The notes: generated by a model not told the origin, from the letters alone. A stretch of 64,000 nt of DNA from Pacificitalea sp040119125 (GCA_040119125.1 JBEDTR010000016.1:62001-126000); one strand, 5' to 3'; shown: positions 36,226 to 46,364, counted from the stretch's first letter. Translations and numbers: made by a program.

Positions 36226-39213
36226 ATGATTTCGGATAGTGACAGAAGGCTGGCCTTCCTCTTGGCAGGGGGGGAGGTCGGGGCGCTGATCGAGGCGCGC
36301 GCGTGGGACACGCACCCCCTCGGTTGCCCGGACGATTGGTCCGCCGCTTTGCGGACCTCGTTGCAAATCATGCTGGCCTCGCCGCTTCCGACGATCCTGT
36401 TCTGGGACGCTCGTCATTTTGTCTTCTACAATGACGCGGCACGAGCCCTTGTTGGCGCGGCGCATCCCGCCGCGCTCGGGCGGCCTGCTGCGGAAGGTCT
36501 GGCCAAACTTTGGCACGCCTTGGGGTCTGCCGTCGGGCGCGGGGAAGCGGCGCGGCTATCGGCGCAGCTGCAACCCGATGCGGAGGGGATGGAACATGAC
36601 ATCCTTATCAGCCCCGTGGGCGATGACCTCGGGCGCTCGGGCGGGATGCTGTGCACTGTCCTCGATCCCGTTGCACGGCTTGTCGACCGTCAGTCGGATG
36701 AGGGCGGCTCAGACGCAGATGAATTGCAGCGCTTCCAACACAAACTTCTGGAATTGACGCTGCAAGAGCGGCCATTGCAGCTGATCCTCGAAGAAGTGGT
36801 AAGCGCGGCGCAAACCGTCCTCGGGCCACAGACGGTCTGTTCGATCCTGCTGACCAATGACAATGACGACAAGCTGCACCACGGCGCGTCGGTCGGCCTG
36901 AGCGCCGATTACATCAAGGTCATTGATGGCCTGCCCATCGGACCGGTGGCGGGATCATGCGGCACTGCGGCCTATCGCGCGGCCCCGGTGATGGTCGCCG
37001 ACATCGACACCGATCCGCTGTGGCAGGAGTGCCGTGACCTTCCCTTGTCGCTGGGTCTGCGCGCGTGCTGGTCCAGTCCGGTGCTGGGCGCGCGCAGCAA
37101 GGTGCTGGGCGCCTTTGCAATCTATAACACCCAGCCGGGTCTGCCTTCGGTGCGACAGCGAGAGTTTCTGGATCTGGTGTCGCGCGTGTCGGCGCTGATC
37201 CTTGAGCGCTATGCGGCGCAGGAGGCGCTGAACGATCAAAAACGGGTGCTTGAAACGCTGAACCGGACCGGGGCCGGGGTTGCGGCGGAACTGGATCATG
37301 AGGCGCTGGTGCAGATGGTCACCGATGCGGGGGTCGAGCTGACCGGCGCGCAATTCGGGGCGTTTTTCTACAACATCGTCGACAAGGTGAATGAAAGCTA
37401 CATGCTCTACACCCTGTCCGGGGTGGACAGCGCGGCGTTCAGCGATTTTCCCATGCCGCGCAACACGCAGGTTTTCGAGCCGACCTTCGCCGGGGTGGGC
37501 ATCGTGCGGTCCGACGACATCACGCGCGATCCGCGCTACGCCAAGAACGCCCCCTATCGCGGCATGCCCAAGGGCCATCTGCCGGTCCGCAGCTACCTTG
37601 CCGTGCCGGTGATATCGCGGACGGGCGAAGTGCTGGGCGCGCTGTTTTTCGGACATGAAGAGCCGGGGCGCTTCTCCGCGCATCATGAGAAGCTGATGGA
37701 CGGCCTGGCCGGGCAGGCTTCGATCGCCGTGGATAACGCGCGGCTGTATCGATCCGCACAGCGCGAGATCGAAGTGCGCCGCCGGGCCGAAAATGATCTG
37801 ATCCGGATCAAGGGTGATCTGGAACTGGCGCAGGAACGGATGGAACTGGCGCTCGATGCCGGGGCGATTATCGGCACTTGGATCTGGCATGTGCCCGAAG
37901 ACTGCATCACCGCCGACGAACGTTTCGGGCGGGCTTTCGGGCTGAACCCCGAGCAGTGTCGCACCGGCATTCCACTTACCGAGGCGACGGCCTCTGTGCA
38001 TCCCGATGATCGCGAGCGCGTCCATGCGCTGATCGAAGCCTCCGTGCGGGCGGGCGGTGTGTATCGCGCGGAATATCGTGCGTGTCATGCCGACGGCAAC
38101 TATCGCTGGGTTGAGGCAAGCGGCGTTTGCGAGTTGGACGAAGCGGGGCAGGCTGTGCGCTTCCCCGGTGTTCTGCTGGATATCGAACAACGCCGCCGCA
38201 TCGAGGCGGATCTGGAACGGCGCGAGGCCGATCTGGCGCTGCTGCTCGATTCTACCGCTGACGGGTTCTACGCGGTCGGGACAGATGGGCGGGCCACGCG
38301 GTGCAACGCGGCGTTCCTGCGCATGCTCGGCTTTGAACGCGAAGATCAGGTCGTCGGCAAGCAGCTGCATGATACGATCCACCACACCCACGCCGATGGC
38401 ACGCCTTACAAACGCGAGGACTGTCCGATCTATCGCGTCGCCTCGATCGGCGGCATGGCACATGTCGATAACGAAATTTTCTATCGCACCGATGGCAGTT
38501 CGTTTCCCGTCGAATACTGGGTGCGTCCGGTCTATTGGCAGGGCGAGCTTCAGGGCGCGGTCTGCAACATCCTCGATATCAGCGAACGCAAACGCGGGGA
38601 GGAAGCGCGCCAGCTGCTGATGCGCGAATTGAACCATCGGGTGAAAAATCTGTTCTCGATCACCGCCGGGATGATCACCATGACTGCGCGCCATGCCAAC
38701 AGCGTGGCGGAATTGGCCGAGACGCTTTCGGGACGGGTGCTTGCGCTTGCCCGCGCGCATGAGCTTATCAGCAGCTCCATCACCTCCGGCGAGGGCGATG
38801 TGATGCCAAGCGGACTCGACAAATTGATCGAGGTGGTCATGGCCCCCCATGTCGAAGGCCGTCCCGCTGCGCTTGATATTGCGGGCCCGCCGCTGGAACT
38901 GGGCCCCACCGCGACGACCAGCTTCGCGCTTATCCTCCATGAGCTGGCGACCAATGCCGCGAAATACGGGGCGCTTAGCGCAGCGGGTGGCCGGGTTCGC
39001 GTCGTCTGGACGCAGGAGGATGAGATGATGCATCTCGAATGGTCCGAGACCGGCGGACCGGAAGTGACAGGCCCCCCGAAACAAAGCGGCTTCGGCAGCA
39101 AGCTTGCAAGGCTCAGCGCGACTGGCCAGCTGGATGGCTCCATCGATTATGTCTGGGACCCGACCGGGGTGACGATACGATTGACCGCCTCGATCGAGCG
39201 GTTGGCGCAGTAA
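36226..39213 (+). CDS. HWE-family sensor histidine kinase with PAS and GAF domains
   Basis: A 995-residue cytoplasmic sensor with no transmembrane helix. Domain order appears as PAS (about 20-150), GAF (about 170-330), a second GAF (about 350-520), PAS (about 535-660), PAS (about 665-790) and an HWE kinase core. The phospho-acceptor is His804 in RELNHRVKNLFS; the ATP-binding N box includes Asn910 in LHELATNAAKYGALS. The ATG at 36226 is chosen because family sequence begins there; an ATG at 36199 would add nine residues. A single-domain response regulator gene follows, and a second HWE kinase after that, so the three probably form one signalling module. Ligands and light-sensing ability cannot be read from sequence. 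Confidence 0.9.
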   Translation: MISDSDRRLAFLLAGGEVGALIEARAWDTHPLGCPDDWSAALRTSLQIMLASPLPTILFWDARHFVFYNDAARALVGAAHPAALGRPAAEGLAKLWHALGSAVGRGEAARLSAQLQPDAEGMEHDILISPVGDDLGRSGGMLCTVLDPVARLVDRQSDEGGSDADELQRFQHKLLELTLQERPLQLILEEVVSAAQTVLGPQTVCSILLTNDNDDKLHHGASVGLSADYIKVIDGLPIGPVAGSCGTAAYRAAPVMVADIDTDPLWQECRDLPLSLGLRACWSSPVLGARSKVLGAFAIYNTQPGLPSVRQREFLDLVSRVSALILERYAAQEALNDQKRVLETLNRTGAGVAAELDHEALVQMVTDAGVELTGAQFGAFFYNIVDKVNESYMLYTLSGVDSAAFSDFPMPRNTQVFEPTFAGVGIVRSDDITRDPRYAKNAPYRGMPKGHLPVRSYLAVPVISRTGEVLGALFFGHEEPGRFSAHHEKLMDGLAGQASIAVDNARLYRSAQREIEVRRRAENDLIRIKGDLELAQERMELALDAGAIIGTWIWHVPEDCITADERFGRAFGLNPEQCRTGIPLTEATASVHPDDRERVHALIEASVRAGGVYRAEYRACHADGNYRWVEASGVCELDEAGQAVRFPGVLLDIEQRRRIEADLERREADLALLLDSTADGFYAVGTDGRATRCNAAFLRMLGFEREDQVVGKQLHDTIHHTHADGTPYKREDCPIYRVASIGGMAHVDNEIFYRTDGSSFPVEYWVRPVYWQGELQGAVCNILDISERKRGEEARQLLMRELNHRVKNLFSITAGMITMTARHANSVAELAETLSGRVLALARAHELISSSITSGEGDVMPSGLDKLIEVVMAPHVEGRPAALDIAGPPLELGPTATTSFALILHELATNAAKYGALSAAGGRVRVVWTQEDEMMHLEWSETGGPEVTGPPKQSGFGSKLARLSATGQLDGSIDYVWDPTGVTIRLTASIERLAQ

Positions 39214-39230
39214 GAATGGAAAGTGATATT

Positions 39231-39608
39231 ATGACTGACTCCTTTCTGTATCTCGACGGGCTCAAGATCCTCATCGTGGAGGATGAGCCCTTCATCTCGC
39301 TGAACCTTGCCTTCGGGGTCGAGGATGCGGGCGGCACAGCCATAGGGCCCGCGTCCACCGTGGCGCAGGCGCTGTCATTGATCGCGACCGGTCGTCCGGA
39401 TGCAGCCATTGTCGATGTCGACCTGCCCGATGGGGATATTGGTCCGGTGCTGGATGCGTTGCGTCCCGACATCCCGGTTGTGGTGCATACGGGCGTCGGT
39501 CTTCCGCAACGCCTGCGGGAGGCCCATCCCGAACTGGAAGTCTTTACCAAGCCCACAACGCCCTCGGTGCTGGCCAAGCGATTGGGCACGGAGATCGATC
39601 AGCAATAG
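39231..39608 (+). CDS. Single-domain response regulator
   Basis: A 125-residue CheY-like receiver with no output domain. The acidic pocket is VEDEP near residue 18, the phospho-acceptor is Asp62 in AAIVDVDLPDG and the conserved Lys is in VFTKPT. The start at 39231 has GGAAAG 7 bases upstream; an ATG at 39216 is possible. It lies 17 bases after the HWE kinase gene and is likely phosphorylated by that kinase, passing the signal by protein-protein contact or acting as a phosphate sink. Confidence 0.9.
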   Translation: MTDSFLYLDGLKILIVEDEPFISLNLAFGVEDAGGTAIGPASTVAQALSLIATGRPDAAIVDVDLPDGDIGPVLDALRPDIPVVVHTGVGLPQRLREAHPELEVFTKPTTPSVLAKRLGTEIDQQ

Positions 39609-39909
39609 CGCGTCATCCTCGTCTGTCGCGGAGGGGCTGCTGAGCGGTTCACGAAGTGCTGACAAGCCTGTGCGCAACACTCCCCCGCAGGAACCACTTC
39701 GTCTTCGTTAGCGTTTGCCAAGTGGCTACAGAATACGGAAAAAAGGCAGGGCCAATCCGCTCGATTGTCAGCGTCTCAACACAGAGACGGCGAACGGGGG
39801 GCCACGAACACGACAAGGCGACCGGGGCGGTGACGCACAGTTCGCGTAACTCTATCCACTAGGCCCGGGGGTATGCTCCCACGCCGCCAGACCGAATGGG
39901 AGATGCCTT
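39609..39909. other. Intergenic region with no convincing gene
   Basis: About 300 bases between the response regulator and the second kinase gene. I see no gene or clear hairpin. The last 12 bases contain GGGAG, the probable ribosome-binding site for the TTG start of the next gene. A promoter is likely somewhere here. Confidence 0.5.
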
Positions 39910-42345
39910 TTGCACGTCGATACTACCGGGAGCGAAGCGCGCTCTGCCGCTGGCGGTGAAATGGGCCAGTTGATCCGTGCATTTGACTGGGACAGCACAC
40001 CGCTTGGACCGGTCGAGGAGTGGCCGCAGGTTTTGCGTGTGCTGCTTGATCTCATGCTAAGTTCCAGCCAGCCGATGTTCATCGTCTGGGGGCCGGAGCG
40101 CACCTGCCTTTATAACGACCCCTACGCCGAAATCCTTGCCGCAAAGCATCCTGCGCTGGGCCAGCCGTTCGAGGTCATCTGGGAAGAAATCTGGCAAGAT
40201 CTCGAGCCCATTGTCGCGCAGGCCTATGCGGGCGAAGCGCTGCATATGGAAGACATTCCCTTGATGATGATGCGCAAGGGGTATCTGGAGGAAACGCATT
40301 TCTCGTTTTCCTATACGCCCGTGCGCGGCGCGGATGGTGAGGTTCAGGGCTTTTTGTGCCCCTGTCTGGAAATCACCGAACAGGTGATGGAGGAGCGCCG
40401 CGCGCGGCTGCGGGTGAACCTGACCGAAAGCTTTCGCACCTTGCGCGATCCCGCCGCGCTCAGCCATGAGGCTGCGGCCCTCCTTGCCCGCCATTTTGAT
40501 GTCGAACAAAGCGCCTATGCCGCGATTGACGAGGCCGGGAATTACGCGCTGATCGATAGCGACTGGAACAATGGCAGCATGCCGAGCAATGTCGGTCGAC
40601 ACAGGCTTCAGGAATTCGGGCCCGCCTTCATAGCGGATCTGAAGGCCGGGCAGAGCATCGTCATTGATGACGTGCGCGAAGACCCCCGGACCGCGACGCC
40701 CGAGGCCCTTGAGGCATTTGACCAACGTGGCATCCGCGCGTTTTTGAACGTGCCCCATGTGCGGGACGGGCAGCTTGTCGCGGTGCTCGCTATTCATTCG
40801 GCACAGCCCAAGTTCTGGGACCCGGCAGACATCGCGCTGGCCGAGGAAATCGCGCAGCGCACCCATGCGGCGGTCGAAAGCATTCGGTCAGAAGAGGCCC
40901 GCCGCCTGAGCGAACAAGACCTGCGGGAAACCCGCGATGCGCTGGCGCTTGCCACGAATGCGTCCAGTCTCGGCTGGGTGACATGGGATCTGGGCACCGG
41001 CGACGCCACACTTGACCCCTGCGGTCGCGAAATACTGGGGTTTGACGATGCGACCATATCCGTCACCGAATGGTTTGAGCGCGTCCACCCCGAGGATCGC
41101 GCCACTCTTGAGAGCGAGGTCAGCGATTGCGTGAACGGCGGGCGGGCCTTTGAGCTGGCCTACCGCATCGTCCATCCCGACGGCAGCCTGCGCCATGTTC
41201 ATGCCACCGGCGTGTTTCAGGATGCGGGCGAAGAGCTGCCCACGCAGGGCACAGGATTTGTGCGCGATGTGACTGATTACAAACGCTCCGAAGAACACAG
41301 CAACATGCTGATGGCCGAGCTGGATCACCGGGTGAAGAACATTCTTGCGGTGGTCCAATCGATTGCCCGCCAAAGCTTGGCCCGCGGACAGGAGCTTGGT
41401 CCCGAGGCGGCGGAGTTGCTGATCGGTCGTATCTCCGCTCTAGCACAGTCCCACGCGCTGCTGGCGCGCGGACGCTGGGAAGGCGCGTCATTCGAGGCGT
41501 TGGTGGAAAACGCGATCTCGCCGCATCGCGCAGAAGGCGGCGGGCGTATCGTGGTCGAGGGGCCGGACCTGAAGGTTACACCGAAGGCCGCGCAGACCCT
41601 GACACTCGCCCTGCATGAAATGGTGACGAACGCCGCGAAATATGGCGCGCTGTCGCGTCCCGAAGGCCGGGTCTTCGCCCGGTGGCATTTCGCCGGGGAC
41701 GATATGCTGATCTTTGACTGGCAGGAACGTGACGGCCCGGCCATTGAGGCCCCTCCCAGTCGCCGGGGATTTGGGTCGATCCTGATCGAGCGGATGCTGG
41801 CCGCCGATCTGGGTGGCGACGTCACGCTTGATTTCGCGCCTGCCGGGCTTCAGGCGCGGATCGAACTGCCGCTCGATATTCTGCGCGCGAAAGATACCAC
41901 TGTCGCACCCACGTCCGACACGCCCGTCTCCCCCGCCGGAGATCGCGCCGCGCTGCAAGCCATGAAGGTCCTTGTGGTCGATGATGAGCATCTGGTCGGT
42001 CAGGAGACCACGGCCGCCTTGCGTGCAGCGGGATGTTCGGTGATCGGTCCGGTCACCACGCTCAACGAGGCCTTGAATGTCGTCGGCGCCGAGAGTTTCG
42101 ACGCAGCCGTGCTCGACATAAACCTGAACGGGGAATTTGTCTGGCCCGCCGCGCAAGTCGTGCGCGCGCGAGAGATTCCTTTCGTGTTCGCCACCGGCTA
42201 TTCGCGGGTGATCGACACCCCAAATGAGCTGAAAGACGCGCCATGGGTGGAGAAGCCGATTGCGGCAGAGCAATTGATCCAGTCTCTCGCCGCCGCGTTA
42301 TCCGACCGTAAGACACCGCGCACGGATAAGCCCGACACCGAATAG
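39910..42345 (+). CDS. Hybrid HWE-family sensor histidine kinase with C-terminal receiver
   Basis: An 811-residue soluble sensor. Order: PAS-like (about 20-155, MGQLIRAFDWDSTPLGPVEEWP), GAF (about 165-320), PAS (about 335-460), HWE kinase core with His473 in AELDHRVKNILAV and N box LHEMVTNAAKYGALS, then a receiver domain (about 680-800) with VVDDEH and phospho-acceptor Asp736 in AAVLDINLNGE. The chosen start is TTG (39910) with GGGAG 7 bases upstream; ATG 39961 is the alternative. The N-terminal PAS-like domain resembles that of the neighbouring kinase, so the two may have arisen by duplication or act together. Confidence 0.9.
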   Translation: MHVDTTGSEARSAAGGEMGQLIRAFDWDSTPLGPVEEWPQVLRVLLDLMLSSSQPMFIVWGPERTCLYNDPYAEILAAKHPALGQPFEVIWEEIWQDLEPIVAQAYAGEALHMEDIPLMMMRKGYLEETHFSFSYTPVRGADGEVQGFLCPCLEITEQVMEERRARLRVNLTESFRTLRDPAALSHEAAALLARHFDVEQSAYAAIDEAGNYALIDSDWNNGSMPSNVGRHRLQEFGPAFIADLKAGQSIVIDDVREDPRTATPEALEAFDQRGIRAFLNVPHVRDGQLVAVLAIHSAQPKFWDPADIALAEEIAQRTHAAVESIRSEEARRLSEQDLRETRDALALATNASSLGWVTWDLGTGDATLDPCGREILGFDDATISVTEWFERVHPEDRATLESEVSDCVNGGRAFELAYRIVHPDGSLRHVHATGVFQDAGEELPTQGTGFVRDVTDYKRSEEHSNMLMAELDHRVKNILAVVQSIARQSLARGQELGPEAAELLIGRISALAQSHALLARGRWEGASFEALVENAISPHRAEGGGRIVVEGPDLKVTPKAAQTLTLALHEMVTNAAKYGALSRPEGRVFARWHFAGDDMLIFDWQERDGPAIEAPPSRRGFGSILIERMLAADLGGDVTLDFAPAGLQARIELPLDILRAKDTTVAPTSDTPVSPAGDRAALQAMKVLVVDDEHLVGQETTAALRAAGCSVIGPVTTLNEALNVVGAESFDAAVLDINLNGEFVWPAAQVVRAREIPFVFATGYSRVIDTPNELKDAPWVEKPIAAEQLIQSLAAALSDRKTPRTDKPDTE

Positions 42346-42525
42346 CCGGAGAGGATCGGTGCTCAGTGGCGCGCCCTATCTGCGGTGCGCGACTGTCGGG
42401 ACGCGCGGGGCAGGGGTTAGGGGTCGCACGGGCTCCTCGCGTCGGAACCTTCTTGCCGTGCCAGTCGCGATGCTGTTCGTTGCGTGGGCCACGCTATGAC
42501 GTCTCCCCTCCGAAAAGGATCGCCC

Positions 42526-43299
42526 ATGCCCGCCTTGCCGAACCCGTTCAAATCCGCGCTGAAAGAGGGCCGCCTGCAATACGGGCTGTGGCTGGCGCTT
42601 GCCAACGCCTATACGACCGAGATTTGCGCCGGGGCGGGCTATGACTGGCTGCTGATCGATGGGGAGCACGCGCCCAATGATATTCCCAGCATATTGGCAC
42701 AGTTGCAGGCAATCGGGCGCGGCGGCAGCCATGCTCTTGTCCGCCCGCCGGTGGGGGAGACAAGCCTCATCAAGCAGCTCCTCGATATGGGCGCGCAGAC
42801 CATCCTGATCCCAATGGTTGAAAGCGGCGCGCAGGCGCAGACGCTGGCACGGGCGATGCGCTATCCGCCGCATGGCATTCGTGGGCTTGGCGCTGGAATG
42901 GCGCGGGCGTCGTCGTTCAATCGCGACACCGATTATGCCCGGACCGCCGATGAGCAGGTCTGCCTGCTGGTCCAGATCGAAAGCTGCGCGGGCATTGATG
43001 CCCTCGACGCGATCACCACCACCGACGGCGTCGATGGCGTGTTCATCGGCCCTGCCGATCTGGCTGCCGATATGGGGCATCTGGACCAGCCCGATCACCC
43101 GGATGTGGTCGACGCCGTGGAGGCCGCAATTCGCCGGATCGTTGAACTGGGCAAGCCTGCGGGGGTGCTGACGGTCAATCGGGCGCTGGCGCGGCGCTAC
43201 ATCGATGCAGGCGCAACATTCGTGGCGATCGGGGCCGATGTCAGCGTGCTGGCAGAACAAACCACGGCATTGCTGAACGCCTTCCGCGCCGAGGTCTGA
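42526..43299 (+). CDS. HpcH/HpaI-family aldolase
   Basis: A 257-residue class II pyruvate aldolase from the ATG at 42526 (an in-frame earlier start adds residues unlike the family). Typical segments are GYDWLLIDGEHAPNDIPSILAQLQ, QTILIPMVESGAQAQ, metal-binding residues in LVQIESCAGIDALDAI and VFIGPADLAADMG. Members cleave 4-hydroxy-2-oxo acids (for example 4-hydroxy-2-oxoheptanedioate or 2-keto-3-deoxy sugar acids) to pyruvate plus an aldehyde. Substrate cannot be set by sequence alone. It stands as a single gene between the sensor kinases and a glycosyltransferase. Confidence 0.92.
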   Translation: MPALPNPFKSALKEGRLQYGLWLALANAYTTEICAGAGYDWLLIDGEHAPNDIPSILAQLQAIGRGGSHALVRPPVGETSLIKQLLDMGAQTILIPMVESGAQAQTLARAMRYPPHGIRGLGAGMARASSFNRDTDYARTADEQVCLLVQIESCAGIDALDAITTTDGVDGVFIGPADLAADMGHLDQPDHPDVVDAVEAAIRRIVELGKPAGVLTVNRALARRYIDAGATFVAIGADVSVLAEQTTALLNAFRAEV

Positions 43300-43413
43300 G
43301 CCTTCTTTGATCGGGCCGGAACATTGTAACGCCACCGGCATGGGTTGCGCCCTAGGGCGATCTGGTATCCCTTCATAGCAGACAGGTTTTGCGGAGTGGG
43401 GAGGTCCGCTTGC

Positions 43414-44349
43414 ATGAACGGGATCACAATCGTCGTCGCTTCGCATAACGGCGCGGCGCGGCTCCCCACCACGCTTGCGGCGCTGACGCGCGCCACGCTC
43501 CCCGAATTGCCGGTCCAATATATCTTGGTAGACAATGCCAGCGATGACGCCACATCCGAGGTTTTCGCGGGGTTCCGGCCTGAGGGGAATGTAACCTGCC
43601 TATATGAGGCGCGACGCGGGAAATCCTTTGCCCTTAACCGGGCGCTCTCTATGGCGGATGATGAATTCATCGCCTTTATCGACGATGACATCACGATCAG
43701 CGAAGGCTGGCTTTCGGCCTATCTGGAGGCCGCACGCGCGCAGCCGGACTGCGTCGTGTTTTCGGGGCAGATCCGCCCGGATTGGGCCCGGCCTTCGTCC
43801 AGTTGGCTGCGGCACATGACGGATGCCGGTCGCGCTTACGGCTGCACGCCATCGGGTCGACAGGATGGCCCGCAACCCTTCCATCAGGCGAAGGGCGGCA
43901 ACCTGTTTGTCCGTTGGCAGGCCGTGGGGGCGGTACGCTTCTGCACGGGCGCTGCGAATTTCGGCGCGCCGGGCACCCGGCTGGGCGGTGAGGATACCAA
44001 ATTCGTGCGCCAGATCCTTGGCTCGGACGATCACTCGTTTTGGTATGTCCCCGAGGCCTTGGTCCATCATCAGGTCAAGCGGCGTGAGATGTCGCTGCGG
44101 GAGGTGATGCGGCGCTATGTTCTGATCGGCGAAGGGCGCGCGGCGCGGGCCGAGGAATTCGGGCAAGCGAAGCGGATGCCCTCAGCGTCGAAACTCATGC
44201 GCCGTGGTCTACCCATCCTGCCTGATCTGGTTCGGGGCCGGACAGGCGCTGCGGCGGTCCGGGCCACCAAGGTGGCGATGCTTTATGGGGAGCGTCGATA
44301 CTGGCGCGCGCGGTCGCCTGAACGACAGAGCTGCGCCCCTCGCGCCTAG
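43414..44349 (+). CDS. Glycosyltransferase family 2
   Basis: A 311-residue GT-A-fold enzyme. The N-terminal nucleotide-sugar fold starts at once (ITIVVASHNGAARLPTTLAAL, YILVDNASDDAT). The DxD-type metal motif is Asp90-Asp92 in FIAFIDDDITIS. GLGGEDTKFVRQIL-like sequence (LGGEDTKFVRQILG) carries the catalytic ED pair region. It transfers a sugar to an unknown acceptor; no polysaccharide gene cluster surrounds it. It ends at a probable bidirectional terminator facing phoX. Confidence 0.88.
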   Translation: MNGITIVVASHNGAARLPTTLAALTRATLPELPVQYILVDNASDDATSEVFAGFRPEGNVTCLYEARRGKSFALNRALSMADDEFIAFIDDDITISEGWLSAYLEAARAQPDCVVFSGQIRPDWARPSSSWLRHMTDAGRAYGCTPSGRQDGPQPFHQAKGGNLFVRWQAVGAVRFCTGAANFGAPGTRLGGEDTKFVRQILGSDDHSFWYVPEALVHHQVKRREMSLREVMRRYVLIGEGRAARAEEFGQAKRMPSASKLMRRGLPILPDLVRGRTGAAAVRATKVAMLYGERRYWRARSPERQSCAPRA

Positions 44350-44351
44350 GT

Positions 44352-44386
44352 AAAAGGGGCAGCACCCTGCGGCGCCGCCCCCTTTA
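44352..44386. terminator. Bidirectional terminator between glycosyltransferase and phoX
   Basis: Arms AAAGGGG and CCCCTTT flank a GC-rich interior, with A-run and T-run ends on both strands. It lies in the 57-base gap between convergent genes, the expected place for a shared terminator. Confidence 0.7.
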
Positions 44387-44406
44387 TTCGCTCACCCAAA
44401 TCAGGC

Positions 44407-46287
44407 TTAGCCGATGGTCGCGCCATCCTCGCGCCAGACCGCGACCACGGCGGAACGGGGTTTGCCCGCGCCATCGGGCCAGGAGCCGCCGGGATGCTGA
44501 ATGCCGACAAAGGCCACCTTGCGGTCGAGCGACCAAGTAAGGCCTGTGACCTCCGCCCCGTTGGGCGCGGTCAGGAAGCGCGCGATCTCGCCGGTTTCGG
44601 GATTGCCGACAAGCATCTGGTTGTTGCCCATGCCCTCGAATTCGCCCTCATTGCTGTCATCACCATCGGTCTGGATCCACAGCATGCCATCGGAGCTGAA
44701 CACCATGCCATCGGGCGAATTGAACATATTGCCGGGCGTGACATTGGCGGAGCCGCGATACAGGCCTTCGGCGGCGGTGGGGTTGCCGGCCATGACGTAG
44801 AGATCCCAGCTGAACGTATCTGCGCCGTGATCTTCGTCCGTGGGCCACCAACGCACGATCTGGCCGTAATTATTGACCTCGCGCGGGTTGGGGCCGCCGA
44901 CCGGCGCCGCGTCGCCGCCGGCATTGCCGCTGACGCCGCGGTTCTTGTTGTTGGTCAGCGCACAATAGACCTCTGCCCGCAGCGGGTTGGTCGCGATCCA
45001 TTCGGGGCGGTCCATGGTGGTGGCGCCCACCTTCGAGCCTGCCATACGGGCGAAGACGAGGATCTCCTCGATTGCCATGCCGGTGCTTTCGGGCGTCAGG
45101 GGGAGCCACGCGCCGGTTTGGTCGTCATTGAACTTTGCGACATGCAGCGTGCCATCCGACAGCAGGCCATCAGTCGGCTGGCCCTCGGCCCATGTGCCGT
45201 TGGAGACGTAGCGGTAGATGAACTCGCCGCGCTCATCATCGCCCATATAGACCACGACGCGGCCATCGGCGGCCTGCACCATCGCGGCATTCTCGTGCTT
45301 GAACCGGCCCAGAGCGGAATGCTTGACCGGGGTGCTTTCGGGATCTGCAGGGTCGATTTCCGTGATCCAGCCGTGGCGGTTGGGCTCATTCGGCTCCGCG
45401 GTCAGGTCGAACCGGGGGTCGAATTTCTCATAGGCGTAGCGCCCTTCGCCGCCGATGCCGTAGCGGTCATACCCTTCGGTCTGGGTGACTTCGCCCGTGG
45501 CACCGAAGTAGCCGTTAAAGTTTTCTTCGCAGGTCAGATAGGTGCCCCACAGCGTGCGACCCGAGCCGCAGTTGTTCATCGTGCCCTTGGGCGAACGGCC
45601 TTCGGGATCGGCATTGGTCTGCACCAGCGCGTGACCGGCGGCGGGACCGTCCATGGTCATCGGCGTGTCATGGGTGATGCGGCGGTTCAGGGGGCTGTCC
45701 TTGACCACTTCGAACCCGGCGCCGGTATCGGCGATTTCCATCACCGTCACGCCTTGGATGTTTTTCAGCAGCGTCACCTCATCGGCGGTGGCGGCCATGC
45801 CTTCGGAGGCTTCGGGCAGGTTGATCTGCGGGTTGGCATATTCGGAATTGATGGTCAGCACCGTGCGGCCCTCAACCTCGAAGGTTTCCATCCCGTCGGT
45901 GTTCTCGCCAAACACCTTGTCGGACATCGCCACGGACACCATGCCGTCGGTGTCATAGGCTCCCTCAGCCTCGGACCACAGGGCATCGCCCCAGCGCACC
46001 AGCGGTTTCCACTGATAGCCCTCGGGCACGGTCAGATCGAAGCCGGTGCCAGCGGGGACGGGGGTGAAGGCAAAGGCGCTGGTCTGTGCCTGCGCGCGCC
46101 CCACCTGACCCAATACGCCCGCGCCGAACACGGCCGTGCCGGACCCGAATGCCAGCGCCCCGCCGAGAAAGCCGCGACGCGACACGGCGCGGTCCACGAC
46201 CTGATCGAATTCGGTCTCCGCCGAACGCGGCGAGCGCAACTCATCGAAGTCATCCCAGGACAGGTCGACGGTCTTCTTGATATCCAT
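44407..46287 (-). CDS. phoX: PhoX-family alkaline phosphatase
   Basis: A 626-residue protein of the PhoX (DUF839) family: secreted phosphatases using calcium and iron. The Tat signal is seen as SRRGFLGGALAFGSGTAVFGAG with Arg37-Arg38, after an N-terminal tail of about 35 residues, and cleavage is near AQAQ. Family regions are GRTLWGTYLTCEENFNGYFG, HENAAMVQAADGRVVVYMGDD and DRPEWIATNPLRAEVYCALTNN. The ATG at 46285-46287 has AAGGAAC upstream; the frame extends further 5' but without family sequence. It probably frees phosphate from organic esters in the periplasm. A Pho-box-like array lies 78 bases upstream, fitting induction by phosphate limitation through PhoB. Confidence 0.92.
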   Translation of the reverse strand: MDIKKTVDLSWDDFDELRSPRSAETEFDQVVDRAVSRRGFLGGALAFGSGTAVFGAGVLGQVGRAQAQTSAFAFTPVPAGTGFDLTVPEGYQWKPLVRWGDALWSEAEGAYDTDGMVSVAMSDKVFGENTDGMETFEVEGRTVLTINSEYANPQINLPEASEGMAATADEVTLLKNIQGVTVMEIADTGAGFEVVKDSPLNRRITHDTPMTMDGPAAGHALVQTNADPEGRSPKGTMNNCGSGRTLWGTYLTCEENFNGYFGATGEVTQTEGYDRYGIGGEGRYAYEKFDPRFDLTAEPNEPNRHGWITEIDPADPESTPVKHSALGRFKHENAAMVQAADGRVVVYMGDDERGEFIYRYVSNGTWAEGQPTDGLLSDGTLHVAKFNDDQTGAWLPLTPESTGMAIEEILVFARMAGSKVGATTMDRPEWIATNPLRAEVYCALTNNKNRGVSGNAGGDAAPVGGPNPREVNNYGQIVRWWPTDEDHGADTFSWDLYVMAGNPTAAEGLYRGSANVTPGNMFNSPDGMVFSSDGMLWIQTDGDDSNEGEFEGMGNNQMLVGNPETGEIARFLTAPNGAEVTGLTWSLDRKVAFVGIQHPGGSWPDGAGKPRSAVVAVWREDGATIG

Positions 46288-46364
46288 GATGTGTTCCTTT
46301 GGCGCATGGCTGAGGATGGTCGGCGGGAGGCAGGCCATCGCTGCACGCGAGGTCTCATTTTTAT

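Noticed and set aside
36955..39084. Open frame of about 700 codons opposite the first HWE kinase
   Set aside because: It lies fully antisense to a gene with clear PAS, GAF and kinase motifs, and its translation shows no recognisable domain.
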